A program made the position numbers and the translations under genes. The notes beneath the pieces are model-generated. The model saw only the letters and a program-made list of their open reading frames with translations. It searched no databases and was not told the origin of the DNA. A DNA stretch of 64,000 bases from Acinetobacter baylyi DSM 14961 = CIP 107474 (GTDB taxonomy: Bacteria > Pseudomonadota > Gammaproteobacteria > Pseudomonadales > Moraxellaceae): contig NZ_KB849625.1 of NCBI RefSeq assembly GCF_000368685.1, forward strand, positions 62,001 to 126,000, given 5' to 3'. Positions 35,876 through 45,366 of this stretch are shown in pieces. Position 1 is the first letter of the stretch. Each line of letters starts with the position of its first letter.

Positions 35876-38113
35876 TTAAAAGTCATAAGACAATGACAAC
35901 CAATAATTACGTCCAGAAATATACGTTCCATCATTGGTTGAGCCCATGGCAATATATTCATAGACTGTTGTTTGTGAGGTCGCTGTTTTTCCAATAATTT
36001 TGGTAAAATCTTTATCAAGCAAATTATTTACCGCGAAATTTATACGCATATGATCACTGTAACGGTAGCTTGTACCTAAATTAAATAAGTTATAAGCCTT
36101 AAACTTGTTATCTGTCATATTATAGATTTCAAGATTATTTCTTGCTGTCGCATTCGTTCCTGTTGGTACAGAAGCAAAACGTTTACGACTGGATTTATAT
36201 TCATGCTGCAGGTAAACATCTATGGCATCATTAATATGCCAAGTTGAAGTAGTATTTATAGCATGTTTGGGCAACATAGTATAAGCAAAACCGTCATTTG
36301 TTCCCGACGTTACTTCGGTATCCGCCCATGTATATGCAGTTTTAATATCCCACTCTGGAATAATCTTATACTTTAATGCAACCTCTACACCTTTCGTTTC
36401 TGCAGAATTCGCATTCATTGATTGAGAAAAAGTATCTTGATAAATTGAAGCACCAGCAACTGTAATACAACCTGAGCGATTTGGTGAATCAATGAAAGTG
36501 CAACTATATACATATCCATCAGAAGAAATTAGGTTTTTAATCTTGTTTAAATATCCTGTAACACTAACTTCAAAATTCTCACCATTATCAAAATTAACAC
36601 CTAATTCATAGTTTTTCGATTCCTCAGGTTTTAATCCAGGTGTTCCAATCGTTAAGCCAGAACCTTGACCTAGACTTACACCATTATAAGAAATAACACT
36701 TACACCTGTTACGCCATCATATAATTGTGCAGCAGTTGGCACCTTATATCCTGTACTTACACCACCTTTAATCGTTAATGTATCTGAGGGTGTCCAAACC
36801 AAATATCCTCGTGGACTAAAATGTCCACCAAAACCAGAATGATCTTCATAACGCCCACCAAAGGTAAAGGCTAAAGGATTAAACAACCGCCATTCATCTT
36901 CTATAAAAATTGCTGTAGATTCGGTTTCTAATTTTGGATTTTGATTACGTAATGTATCTGTTGTTTCAGATTTTTGGTATTCGATGCCACCAGTAACTTT
37001 ATGCATCCCTAATTGGCTTGTAATATCAGTATGTGCCAGAAAATCGTCATTTTTTAATCTTCTTTCAGCACCACGTAATTCAACTGGAATATAAGTACTT
37101 GGTAATGTTCTCCCTTTAACTTGAGTATTATTTTGTAATACATAAGTAGACCATTTACCAAAATCATAATCACCATCATGACCAATCGACACTTGATTAC
37201 GAAGATACTCCATCTCACCAGATTGGCTATAAGAGTTAACTGTTGTATCAGTATCTTTAGTCCCAAGAACATTATTGATATTTTTGTAGATTTGATCGGC
37301 TGTAAAGCCATCGATCCAAAACGAATTTTTATTATCTAATTTATAAGTCAGTTTTGCGCCTACATCATAGTTATGTGCTTTATTTGGTCTAGGATCTCGT
37401 AAATTACTACTTTCATCCACACGATCGGCTGTTCCCCGATCCATGTAACTGCCACGTAGTTGTATACCTAACTTATCATTGACCAGAGGACCATTTAGCG
37501 CAAAACTGGTAGTTAATGAATTGGCTTCCTTATTACTTTCAGTGACATTACCTGAAACTGTCAAATTACCATGCCACTCATTCGATACCTTTTTGGTAAT
37601 GATATTAATCACTCCACCCATTGCATCTGATCCATACATCGTAGACATTGGACCTCGAATAACTTCGATACGTTCAATACTCGCTAAAGGTGGTAAAAAT
37701 GAACGTAATCCAGATCCAAACCCATTTGGTGCAATATCAGTATTGGTATTTTGACGCTTACCATCAATCAAAATAAGCGTATATTGCGCACCCATCCCTC
37801 GCATTTCTACTTCAAGATTGCCTGTTTTACCTGTTCCATTTCTAACATCAACACCTGGAATATCTGTGAGTAAATCTGCAACGTTGGTTGCATTTTTCTT
37901 TTCAATATCATCGCGGCTAATCACACTAATCGATGCTGCTGCATCTTTTACATTTTGTTCATAACCAGCAGCAGTAACCACTATTGTCTGCAACTTGGTG
38001 GTATTTTCAACATTATTATTGGGGGTTTTACTTTCTTCTGCAGCATAAGTTGCATGAAATATGCTGGTTAAAATAGCTAAAGACAATGCTGTACGTGTAA
38101 TCCGTTTGGACAT
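35876..38113 (-). CDS. TonB-dependent outer-membrane siderophore receptor
   Basis: A 745-residue TonB-dependent receptor. The signal peptide ends near residue 24 (HATYA); a TonB-box-like TIVVTAAG follows at about 43-50; the plug domain has SVISRDDIEKK, IPGVDVRNG, RGMGAQYTLILIDGKR and IEVIRGPMSTMYGSDAMGGVINIITKK split; the remainder is a 22-strand barrel ending in YWLSLSYDF with a terminal aromatic. A pair of cysteines (CTFIDSPNRSGC) sits in an extracellular loop. It is close to the catecholate receptor group. A Fur-like box lies about 85 bases upstream, so iron-repressed expression is likely. The ligand is not known. Confidence 0.9.
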   Translation of the reverse strand: MSKRITRTALSLAILTSIFHATYAAEESKTPNNNVENTTKLQTIVVTAAGYEQNVKDAAASISVISRDDIEKKNATNVADLLTDIPGVDVRNGTGKTGNLEVEMRGMGAQYTLILIDGKRQNTNTDIAPNGFGSGLRSFLPPLASIERIEVIRGPMSTMYGSDAMGGVINIITKKVSNEWHGNLTVSGNVTESNKEANSLTTSFALNGPLVNDKLGIQLRGSYMDRGTADRVDESSNLRDPRPNKAHNYDVGAKLTYKLDNKNSFWIDGFTADQIYKNINNVLGTKDTDTTVNSYSQSGEMEYLRNQVSIGHDGDYDFGKWSTYVLQNNTQVKGRTLPSTYIPVELRGAERRLKNDDFLAHTDITSQLGMHKVTGGIEYQKSETTDTLRNQNPKLETESTAIFIEDEWRLFNPLAFTFGGRYEDHSGFGGHFSPRGYLVWTPSDTLTIKGGVSTGYKVPTAAQLYDGVTGVSVISYNGVSLGQGSGLTIGTPGLKPEESKNYELGVNFDNGENFEVSVTGYLNKIKNLISSDGYVYSCTFIDSPNRSGCITVAGASIYQDTFSQSMNANSAETKGVEVALKYKIIPEWDIKTAYTWADTEVTSGTNDGFAYTMLPKHAINTTSTWHINDAIDVYLQHEYKSSRKRFASVPTGTNATARNNLEIYNMTDNKFKAYNLFNLGTSYRYSDHMRINFAVNNLLDKDFTKIIGKTATSQTTVYEYIAMGSTNDGTYISGRNYWLSLSYDF

Positions 38114-38197
38114 TATTTACTCTCGTTTTCGACGATAAATTAGGTTTAACTTATTTTTACAATTTTATCAAAAAAATAAAAATTAAAATAGTATTAA

Positions 38198-38216
38198 AAA
38201 TAATTCTCATTATTAA
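38198..38216 (-). promoter_or_regulatory. Fur-like box upstream of TonB receptor
   Basis: Read on the minus strand, AATAATGAGAATTATT is a good match to the Fur consensus, with the central GAGAAT/ATTATT halves. It lies in the 254-base spacer before the receptor start at 38113. Confidence 0.65.
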
Positions 38217-38292
38217 GATTATAAAAAATACTATTAAGTTATTTTTACTTAAAATAAATTTTGTAGCGCAATATGATAAATATATTTGAATA

Positions 38293-38360
38293 CAAAAAGC
38301 CGCCTTTGTAATTTGACCTCACGATATTTGGAATATCTAATGAAGTTAAACGGCTTTTTA
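38293..38360 (-). terminator. long stacked hairpin terminator between the TonB receptor genes
   Basis: On the minus strand AAAAAGCCG pairs with CGGCTTTTT at the base; inside, TTTAACTTCA pairs with TGAGGTCAAA with one mismatch and one G-U; at the tip GATATT pairs with AATATC. The base alone would be a terminator for the gene at 38368-40545; the extra 45-base arm is unusual. Confidence 0.65.
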
Positions 38361-38367
38361 AAAGTAC

Positions 38368-40545
38368 TTAAAACTGATATTTTAAGCTGGCATAATACGC
38401 ACGACCAGGTTCATTATAAGTTTGGCTGACCGAAAGATCACGTAATTTATCTTCATCAAAAATATTGCTAATACCTACTCGACCACTCATATGATCAGTA
38501 AATTTATAACCTAGGTTAATTCCCGCAATGCTATAACTCCTGATGCTTTGAGTAGCAATACCCCGGCTATTCTCTAGATTTGTTTCTACATATTGACGTG
38601 GTTTTTGACGGCCATACATTGTATAGACAAAGTTCACATCTGTTTTATCCGTAATTTGATAATTCAGAATCGAGTTAATCGTATATTTTGGAATAACAGA
38701 CAGCGGGTTACCAGTCTGTTTATCAACAGAATCTACCATATATGTCAGATTATTCGTCCAGCTAATATTACCCCAATCCAGACTAATATTTCCTTCTACC
38801 CCTTGAACGAGCGCCTTTGGAATATTGGTCCACTGTAAAACGTTATATGTGATGCCCCCAATTGTTACTTGCTGAGTAACTTCATTACCAGAACTGATTT
38901 TATCTTTATAATCATTACGGAACCAGGCTAAGCTTGCATTGACGATGTCTTTTTGAAACTGAATCCCTATTTCTTTATTTACTGATGTCTCTGGTTTTAA
39001 ATTGTCATTGCCCTGTAATACGCATTGAGTTAAACCAATTGGACAACCATTACCATTGGTTGCAAGTAGATAGCCTGAAGCATTTTGATAAAGGTTCGGT
39101 GCCTTATAAGCTCTAGCAATTCCACCTTTTAAAGTGAAATAGTCACCTAAACGTTGCGTAATATTTAAACTGGGACTCCAATTTGATCCTGATTTACTAT
39201 GATCATCGAATCTTAGACCCATTACAAAATCTGTAGAATCTGTGATTTTCAAGTTATCTTCAATATAGGCAGAAGCGATGCGAGAGTTCATTTTGCTACG
39301 ATCTCCACTGGTCAATGAATCTGCATATGAACCTGTACCTTGAGTTGTATTACCTGGATCTTTAAAGTGATCCTCCACCCATTCTGTACCTAGCGTCAAA
39401 TTCTGGGGCACATAGATATCTAATGGAATATTAACTTCACCATTTAAACGAATAGTATCAAGCGTTGAAGTTGTACGATTATCCAAATTATTGATTCGCC
39501 CTTCTGCTGCACCTGCTGTACCTTCGGCAAAACGTTTATTTTTAGTTCGATCAAATTGTGCAATAACGCGGCTGTCTCCCCATTGCCATTTTCCTTCATG
39601 CGTAATCGCGTAACTATCTTTCCAGATTGTATTGGTTTCCTTGTCAATTAATTCCGATAAAATCGCATTTGCAGTAGGGTCCAGATTACTATTTTGAGAA
39701 TCACCCGCATATAAGTTGCCTTGGCGACTCGATCCTAAATCAAACAAGATCGTTTGGTTATCTGTTGACTGCCATGCAAAACGTGCATTTAGATCTTTAT
39801 TTTCAAAGCCTTCACGTCCTGCGGCCCGATACCCTGAACTTGGAATAAGAGGATTAATATCTACGGCATCGTTTTTTGTTTTATTAAAATTGCCATAGAT
39901 TCGGTAAGAGAGGATATCTTTAATCAGTGGACCGCTTAAGTTCAGACTGACACGGTTTGTATCGCCTTCTTTACTATTTTCAGGCTGATTCGTATACAAC
40001 TCTAATGTGCCATGAGCTTCATTGGTAACTTTCTTGGTTTTTATATTTACAACTCCACCCATTGCACCATTACCATAACGTGCAGCGGCTGGCCCCCGAA
40101 TTACCTCAATAGATTCGATTGCATCGGCTGGTACCCAATTTGAATCGCCTCGAGTATCTCGCTCTCCTCTCCAACCATAACGTACAGAGTTACGTGAAGT
40201 GACAGGTTTACCATCAATTAAAATTAAAGTATTTTCTGGTCCCATACCTCGAATATCAATCTGACGATTATTCCCACGTTGTCCCGTTGAACTATTTCCA
40301 GTTAAATTTACGCCAGGCATTTTTCGCAAATATTCTGAAATATCATTGACCACTGGAATACGTTCTAAATCTTCAGCAGTGATCACAGATACTCCCAAGG
40401 ATTGCTTAATCTGTTCTTCCGCCGTGAGTATAATTTTTTCTAATTTTTGGGTATCTTTTTGCTCAGTTTCTTCTGCATAAGCGACTGAAAACATACTACT
40501 TAATATTGCTATTGATAAAACTGTACGAAATAGCGGCTTATACAT
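38368..40545 (-). CDS. TonB-dependent catecholate siderophore receptor, FepA/PirA-like
   Basis: A 725-residue TonB-dependent receptor. The signal ends at VAYA (residue 24), TonB-box-like KIILTA follows, and the plug contains PGVNLTGNSSTGQRGNNRQI, DIRGMGPENTLILIDGKP, and the FepA/PfeA/PirA hallmark block YGWRGERDTRGDSNW with IESIEVIRGPAAARYGNGA. The barrel ends AYYASLKYQF with a terminal Phe. A cysteine pair is in a loop (CPIGLTQC). This block places it with enterobactin-type catecholate receptors; the exact ligand is inference. A Fur-like box lies about 80-100 bases upstream. It is tandem with the receptor at 35876 but has its own terminator. Confidence 0.9.
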   Translation of the reverse strand: MYKPLFRTVLSIAILSSMFSVAYAEETEQKDTQKLEKIILTAEEQIKQSLGVSVITAEDLERIPVVNDISEYLRKMPGVNLTGNSSTGQRGNNRQIDIRGMGPENTLILIDGKPVTSRNSVRYGWRGERDTRGDSNWVPADAIESIEVIRGPAAARYGNGAMGGVVNIKTKKVTNEAHGTLELYTNQPENSKEGDTNRVSLNLSGPLIKDILSYRIYGNFNKTKNDAVDINPLIPSSGYRAAGREGFENKDLNARFAWQSTDNQTILFDLGSSRQGNLYAGDSQNSNLDPTANAILSELIDKETNTIWKDSYAITHEGKWQWGDSRVIAQFDRTKNKRFAEGTAGAAEGRINNLDNRTTSTLDTIRLNGEVNIPLDIYVPQNLTLGTEWVEDHFKDPGNTTQGTGSYADSLTSGDRSKMNSRIASAYIEDNLKITDSTDFVMGLRFDDHSKSGSNWSPSLNITQRLGDYFTLKGGIARAYKAPNLYQNASGYLLATNGNGCPIGLTQCVLQGNDNLKPETSVNKEIGIQFQKDIVNASLAWFRNDYKDKISSGNEVTQQVTIGGITYNVLQWTNIPKALVQGVEGNISLDWGNISWTNNLTYMVDSVDKQTGNPLSVIPKYTINSILNYQITDKTDVNFVYTMYGRQKPRQYVETNLENSRGIATQSIRSYSIAGINLGYKFTDHMSGRVGISNIFDEDKLRDLSVSQTYNEPGRAYYASLKYQF

Positions 40546-40624
40546 TCATTTCCCCTTTGTTACAAATATTAAATGAATCTTAAATTTCGTGGCAATTCTA
40601 ACAAAAATAAATTAAATTACAAAT

Positions 40625-40644
40625 AATATTGAGAATTATTATCA
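40625..40644 (-). promoter_or_regulatory. Fur-like box upstream of FepA/PirA-like gene
   Basis: AATATTGAGAATTATTATC (plus strand) contains the GAGAATTATTATC core of Fur sites. Located about 80 bases before the receptor start. Confidence 0.65.
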
Positions 40645-40655
40645 ATATCTTCTAA

Positions 40656-40688
40656 TAAAAAAAGCCTCTTAATAAAGAGGCTTTTTTT
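40656..40688. terminator. rho-independent terminator of nfuA
   Basis: AAAAAAAGCCTCTT / AGAGGCTTTTTTT with a 5-base loop, downstream of nfuA on the minus strand. Confidence 0.9.
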
Positions 40689-40702
40689 AAAACTAAATTG
40701 AC

Positions 40703-41341
40703 TTACTTAAAGTAAGCACCTTCAGCCTGTGTATGGTCAGTCTGATCTACTACACGCTGAAGTTCAGGAATCTGTTGACGTAATGTGGTTTCAACGCCTT
40801 GCTTTAAAGTTACATCAATCGCTGAACAGCCCTGACAGCCGCCACCAAACTTAAGCACAGCCGTTAAACCATTTTCTGGATCATCTTGAACTTCAACTAA
40901 AGCACAGTTACCGCCATGCCCTGCCAGGCCTGGATTGATTTCAGACTGAAGTATATAAGTGATTCGTTCTTCAATTGAAGCATCAGGCCCTACACGTGGT
41001 ACTTTCGAGTTTGGTGCACGAAAAGTAAGCTGACCACCAAAACGGTCTTTGTTGTAATCAATCACTGCATCAAGCAAATAAGGAATTGAAGGTGCATCGA
41101 TGTAGGCAGGAAAATCAGAATATTCCTGTTTGTAATCGGCTGGATTTACTTCATCTGGTGCACTATAAGCCATACAGCACTCAGCACGTGGCGTTCCTGG
41201 GTTTTCAACGAAGATACGAACGCCAATTCCTGGAGTATTTTGTTTTTCCAATAAATCACCCAAATACTCTTGTGCAGATGGTGTAATTAAAAGATTTGGA
41301 ATTTCTTCTGCTACCGCAGTGCTGGTGTTCTCAGTCGACAT
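40703..41341 (-). CDS. nfuA: Fe-S biogenesis protein NfuA
   Basis: Carrier that delivers [4Fe-4S] clusters to targets such as aconitase and LipA, important under iron limitation and oxidative stress. The 212 aa have an N-terminal degenerate A-type (HesB-like) domain and a C-terminal Nfu domain with the cluster CxxC in FGGGCQGCSAIDVTLKQG. The ATG at 41341 (MSTENTS) is preferred, five codons inside the longest frame, with GAGG upstream. Adjacent iron-uptake receptors make sense but are separate transcripts. Confidence 0.95.
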   Translation of the reverse strand: MSTENTSTAVAEEIPNLLITPSAQEYLGDLLEKQNTPGIGVRIFVENPGTPRAECCMAYSAPDEVNPADYKQEYSDFPAYIDAPSIPYLLDAVIDYNKDRFGGQLTFRAPNSKVPRVGPDASIEERITYILQSEINPGLAGHGGNCALVEVQDDPENGLTAVLKFGGGCQGCSAIDVTLKQGVETTLRQQIPELQRVVDQTDHTQAEGAYFK

Positions 41342-41497
41342 AACAATAATCCTCAAGCTGAAGTGCTTATCTTAACTGAAGATGCGGTGGAATTAAAAAA
41401 AATCAACTAAAATTGTCGGATTTGTTTTAAATTCTATTTTTTTATGCCGATTTAATGGCATCATGACAGTCAAAGAATCCTTTTTATTATTGTGCTT

Positions 41498-42115
41498 ATG
41501 CTGCATTTACCTATTAACCATACTATTACTTTAATCATTATCACGGTCGTCGTGTCATTACTGGCCTTTTCCAACCAGAATATTATGAATCGTCTAATTT
41601 TTTGGCCGCCTGCTATGCAGCGTGGGCAATATGACCGTTTTATTACACATGGTTTTATTCATGCCGATGGGACTCACCTCCTCTTTAATATGATTACCCT
41701 GTTCTTTTTTGGCAGTATTATCGAGAGCTTTTATCGTCAGTTTTTCTATGATCTCGGGTTTGTTCTATTTTATTTAGGTGGCCTCATTTTTGCCATTTTA
41801 CCGAGCTATTTCCAACATAAGAATGACACACACTGGGCAAGCCTAGGTGCATCAGGTGCAGTTTCGGCAGTTTTATTTGCCTATATTTTATTTGAACCAT
41901 GGAAATTAATTTTTGTCTTTTTTATCCCAGTTCCTGCAATCATTTTTGCGGTGCTTTATGTTGCTTATAGCATCTGGTCTGGTAAGCGCGGTAACAGTAA
42001 CGTTAACCACAGCGCCCATTTGTGGGGTGCGGCTTATGGTGTGGTGATGACTATTATATTGGAACCTCGTTTGATTCAACATTTCTTAAATAAACTGACT
42101 CAATTACCTTTTTAA
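41498..42115 (+). CDS. rhomboid family intramembrane serine protease (second)
   Basis: A 205-residue compact rhomboid with six hydrophobic segments. Catalytic Ser119 is in GASGAVSA and His174 in NHSAHLWGA; HADGTHLLFNMITLFFFG (55-72) is the L1/oxyanion region. This short, six-helix form differs from the 276 aa rhomboid at 29181, so they are not recent duplicates. The start may be ATG 41498 or GTG 41492; neither has a clear ribosome site. Substrate unknown. Confidence 0.88.
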   Translation: MLHLPINHTITLIIITVVVSLLAFSNQNIMNRLIFWPPAMQRGQYDRFITHGFIHADGTHLLFNMITLFFFGSIIESFYRQFFYDLGFVLFYLGGLIFAILPSYFQHKNDTHWASLGASGAVSAVLFAYILFEPWKLIFVFFIPVPAIIFAVLYVAYSIWSGKRGNSNVNHSAHLWGAAYGVVMTIILEPRLIQHFLNKLTQLPF

Positions 42116-42128
42116 GTCACTAGACAAC

Positions 42129-42155
42129 TAAAGAGCCTGTAAGGCTCTTTCTGTT
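42129..42155 (+). terminator. rho-independent terminator
   Basis: AAAGAGCC / GGCTCTTT stem followed by a CTGTTT tract, 14 bases after the second rhomboid gene. Confidence 0.75.
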
Positions 42156-42322
42156 TGTGCAAAGTTTACAGAGTTACCATAAAATATAAATTGTTTCACA
42201 TTATTAAAATTAAATTTAACGATTGCTTTCAAATTTGGTAGTTCTTGCCACCCAAAGTCGATATTTTGAATAGATAATGACAATATCTCTAAATGATTAC
42301 ATTGGATTGTGAGACTTTTTGC

Positions 42323-43873
42323 ATGCCTAATTCACTCGACGGTTTACAATTTCCACTGAATGAAACAACACAAAAACCCAGTACATCGCACACGGGTAAA
42401 GCGATTATTTCTGAAGCATTGTCAATTGTAGATCATAAAGTCTCTCAACAATCCTTAAACGAAAAGAACTGGCGCAAACGTTATCCAGCATATTTTAAAG
42501 CTTTGGTTGAACATGGTATACGTAGTCCAAATCATGCGATTACCATAGCCAAGCAAGGTTTGCATAAAGCCCACCACAGTTTTGTATTTTATCGCGATGG
42601 TGTGAAATATCTGCTTAAAGACGTGATGAACATTGCAAACATTACTCCACTACATACTGTCAAATTGCATGGAGAAAGTAACGAAGCTCCAACTTGGTAT
42701 GTGCCTTATCATGGCAAAAATCTTCAAGGACAAGCCTTACTGGATCAGATTGAAGCGTGGGAAACGCGTGGCATCATTGAACCAAGTCATGCCCAAGCAT
42801 TAAGACTGGTCAACCAACACCCAGAATGGTTTGATCTTTCTGACCGTACCACGGTTCTATTTGGAGCCGCTTCGGAAGCTGGACCTCTCACATGGTTGGC
42901 AAAATGGAAAGCGAACATTGTGGCGGTAGATCTACCCAATCCTAAGGTTTGGGAGAAAATTCTCAATACGATTCAAAAAGGTAATGCAACCTTAATTGCA
43001 CCAAGCCTAGAGATTGTAAGTGAATCTATACATACATCAGAACTTAAAAACAAATTGGGTGTTAATTTACTGACTCAACTTCCAGAAGTAGCACAGTGGC
43101 TGACTCAGTTTAGCCAATCGCTTGACTTGGCAGCCATTGCATATCTGGATGGTGAAAAGCATGTTCGTGTATCCATGGCGATGGATACCATTATGAGCAT
43201 TGTCAGCGAAAAGAAACCTGATAGCAGTTTAATGTTTATGTGCACACCAACAGATGTTTACGCTATTCCGAAAGAAGTCGTGGAAGCCAGTCATGAAAAG
43301 TTCATACATCGCTCTAACGTACAAAAATGGCTGACTCAAGGTGTTAAAACGCTTTCTCTACAGCATTTCTTTCAAACCAATGGACAACAACTCATTCGGT
43401 CTAATAATGGCAAAGACTATGGTATCGCAGATTGTTTAGTGATCGAGCAAGGTCCAAACTATGCTTTGGCAAAACGAATTCAACAATGGCGTGCAACTCT
43501 GGCACATCATCAGGGCCAACGTGTGAGTATCAATATTGCCCCCTCAACCACCACACATTCTGTCACCAAAAATCCCTTATTGAAAGCAGCCTTCAATGGT
43601 GCCGAATTATTTGATGTTGAAGCATTTCGTCCAGAAACCACCAATGCAATTATGGCTGCTCTATGGATTCATGATCTTCGCAATGATGCTTCTGCTGCCA
43701 ACCCTGAAACACCACTCGATCATCCATTAGAGTTGATGATGGAAGGTGCTAATCATGGTGGATTATGGCGTGTGGCCTATGTAGCCAGAACAGCATTACC
43801 TTTTGCAGCACTCTATGGATTTGCAACAGACAAGTTACCTCTTGAGAAGTTATCATCGCTGTTTAAGAAATAA
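42323..43873 (+). CDS. conserved protein with Rossmann-like segment, function unknown
   Basis: A 516-residue soluble protein. Its N-terminal third has NEKNWRKRYPAYFKALVEHG and a linker; a probable nucleotide-binding strand-loop-helix, TVLFGAASEAGPLTWLAKW followed by ANIVAVDLPNP, lies at about residues 175-208 and looks like a Rossmann beta-alpha-beta. Later stretches include RVSINIAPSTTTHSV and the C-terminal EGANHGGLWRVAYVARTALPF. I do not recognise a named family. The ATG at 42323 (MPNSLDGLQF) is likelier than 42293. It ends with its own terminator. Dinucleotide binding is inference. Confidence 0.8.
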   Translation: MPNSLDGLQFPLNETTQKPSTSHTGKAIISEALSIVDHKVSQQSLNEKNWRKRYPAYFKALVEHGIRSPNHAITIAKQGLHKAHHSFVFYRDGVKYLLKDVMNIANITPLHTVKLHGESNEAPTWYVPYHGKNLQGQALLDQIEAWETRGIIEPSHAQALRLVNQHPEWFDLSDRTTVLFGAASEAGPLTWLAKWKANIVAVDLPNPKVWEKILNTIQKGNATLIAPSLEIVSESIHTSELKNKLGVNLLTQLPEVAQWLTQFSQSLDLAAIAYLDGEKHVRVSMAMDTIMSIVSEKKPDSSLMFMCTPTDVYAIPKEVVEASHEKFIHRSNVQKWLTQGVKTLSLQHFFQTNGQQLIRSNNGKDYGIADCLVIEQGPNYALAKRIQQWRATLAHHQGQRVSINIAPSTTTHSVTKNPLLKAAFNGAELFDVEAFRPETTNAIMAALWIHDLRNDASAANPETPLDHPLELMMEGANHGGLWRVAYVARTALPFAALYGFATDKLPLEKLSSLFKK

Positions 43874-43879
43874 GTTTTA

Positions 43880-43908
43880 AGAAGCCTGTATGCTACACAG
43901 GCTTTTTA
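43880..43908. terminator. bidirectional rho-independent terminator
   Basis: AAGCCTGT / ACAGGCTT stem, 7-base loop and TTTT tail, between convergent 42323 gene and dsdA. Confidence 0.85.
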
Positions 43909-45234
43909 TTATTCACACTGCTTTAAATATTTTTGCATTTCATTGGGCGGAACCATACCGCCACCCGTTGCCCAAATTAAATGTGTTGCATTTTTTAGTT
44001 GTATCGCATTTAAATGATAAGCCTGTTGATAGGATTTATTTGTATTGACATGATAAATGCCCAACACCCCTGCCACAGCAGAAGGTTCAAGTTGGATGGA
44101 TTGGGTTTGATCCATTAAGCGAATAAACTCAAATAAGTGTTGATCTGAAATAGTGTAGTAACCATCAATCAGATCTTGCATAGCCCGTCCAACAAAACCT
44201 GAAGCACGTCCCACCGCAAGCCCATCGGCAGCGGTAGCATTATCCAATCCAATATCTGCTACACAAATCTGATCATGTAAACCCGTATAAACCCCGAGCA
44301 GCATGCAAGGTGAGTGAGTCGGTTCGGCAAAAATACAGTGTACATGCTCACCAAGGGCATGTTTAAGTCCAAAACTCACACCACCAGGGCCACCGCCTAC
44401 TCCACAAGGTAAATAAACAAATAAAGGATGCTCAGCATCAACTTGAATATTCTGATCGATTAATTGCTGTTTTAAACGTAAGCCAGCAACAGCATAGCCT
44501 AAAAATAAAGTGGTCGAGTTCTCATCATCAATGAAAAAGCAGTTTGGATCTGACTCTGCAGCTTTGCGTCCCTGCTCTACTGCAACACCATAATCACTGG
44601 CATATTCAACCACATTGACACCCAGTGAACGTAGCTTGTCTTTTTTCCACTGACGTGCATCTGCTGACATATGCACACTCACTCGAAAGCCTAGTTTGGC
44701 ACTCATAATTCCAATCGATAACCCCAAATTTCCAGTTGATCCTACTGCAATTTGATAATTTGAGAAAAATTGACGTGCCTGATCACTATCGAGTTGTGAA
44801 TAGTTATCTTGCAATGTAACTAAACCCGCTTTAAGTGCCAACTTTTCAGCATGAGCCAGTACCTCATAGATTCCACCACGCGCCTTAATTGAACCAGAAA
44901 TAGGTAAATGACTATCTTTTTTCAGCCACCATGTTCCATTTGGTTCGATTGCAAAGCGTTTGCTACAGTCATGTTGCATTGTTGGGATAGATACAATCTC
45001 AGACTCAATTTTGCCCTGTGTACTTCTCAGTTCAGGAAATACTTTTTCCAGATAAGGTGCAAATCGTGTTAAACGTGCTTCGGCATCCTGAATATCGGCA
45101 AGAGTAAGACTGGTACGTTTTAATCCCTGCTCAATCGGCGTGGGTTCTGGCTGAAACCAAAAAATTTCTTCGTAATTTTTTAGCGACTTGATTAATGAAT
45201 CTTGTTGTATGGCTTGAATATTTAATGTAGTCAT
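43909..45234 (-). CDS. dsdA: D-serine ammonia-lyase
   Basis: PLP enzyme, 441 aa, that deaminates D-serine to pyruvate and ammonia, for detoxification or as a nutrient. PLP lysine is Lys117 in [21 protein letters not shown] is the phosphate-side loop and [11 protein letters not shown] the glycine-rich phosphate cradle, all typical of DsdA. The ATG at 45234 is used; an in-frame TTG at 45264 is also possible and neither has a good ribosome site. No dsdC or dsdX gene is adjacent, so it is a lone catabolic gene. Confidence 0.93.
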   Translation of the reverse strand: MTTLNIQAIQQDSLIKSLKNYEEIFWFQPEPTPIEQGLKRTSLTLADIQDAEARLTRFAPYLEKVFPELRSTQGKIESEIVSIPTMQHDCSKRFAIEPNGTWWLKKDSHLPISGSIKARGGIYEVLAHAEKLALKAGLVTLQDNYSQLDSDQARQFFSNYQIAVGSTGNLGLSIGIMSAKLGFRVSVHMSADARQWKKDKLRSLGVNVVEYASDYGVAVEQGRKAAESDPNCFFIDDENSTTLFLGYAVAGLRLKQQLIDQNIQVDAEHPLFVYLPCGVGGGPGGVSFGLKHALGEHVHCIFAEPTHSPCMLLGVYTGLHDQICVADIGLDNATAADGLAVGRASGFVGRAMQDLIDGYYTISDQHLFEFIRLMDQTQSIQLEPSAVAGVLGIYHVNTNKSYQQAYHLNAIQLKNATHLIWATGGGMVPPNEMQKYLKQCE

Positions 45235-45322
45235 AAATAGATAAAAACCTTTAATACAGGGCAAAAATCATGCACAGCCCAAATACAAAATAAATAATAA
45301 ACCGTTAAAATAAACCAGAGAT

Positions 45323-45350
45323 AAAAAAAAGGCCACTCTTTAGTGGCCTC
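45323..45350 (-). terminator. rho-independent terminator of pit
   Basis: AGGCCACT / AGTGGCCT with a 4-base loop and, on the minus strand, a run of eight T. Confidence 0.9.
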
Positions 45351-45366
45351 TTCTGCATTTTCAAAT

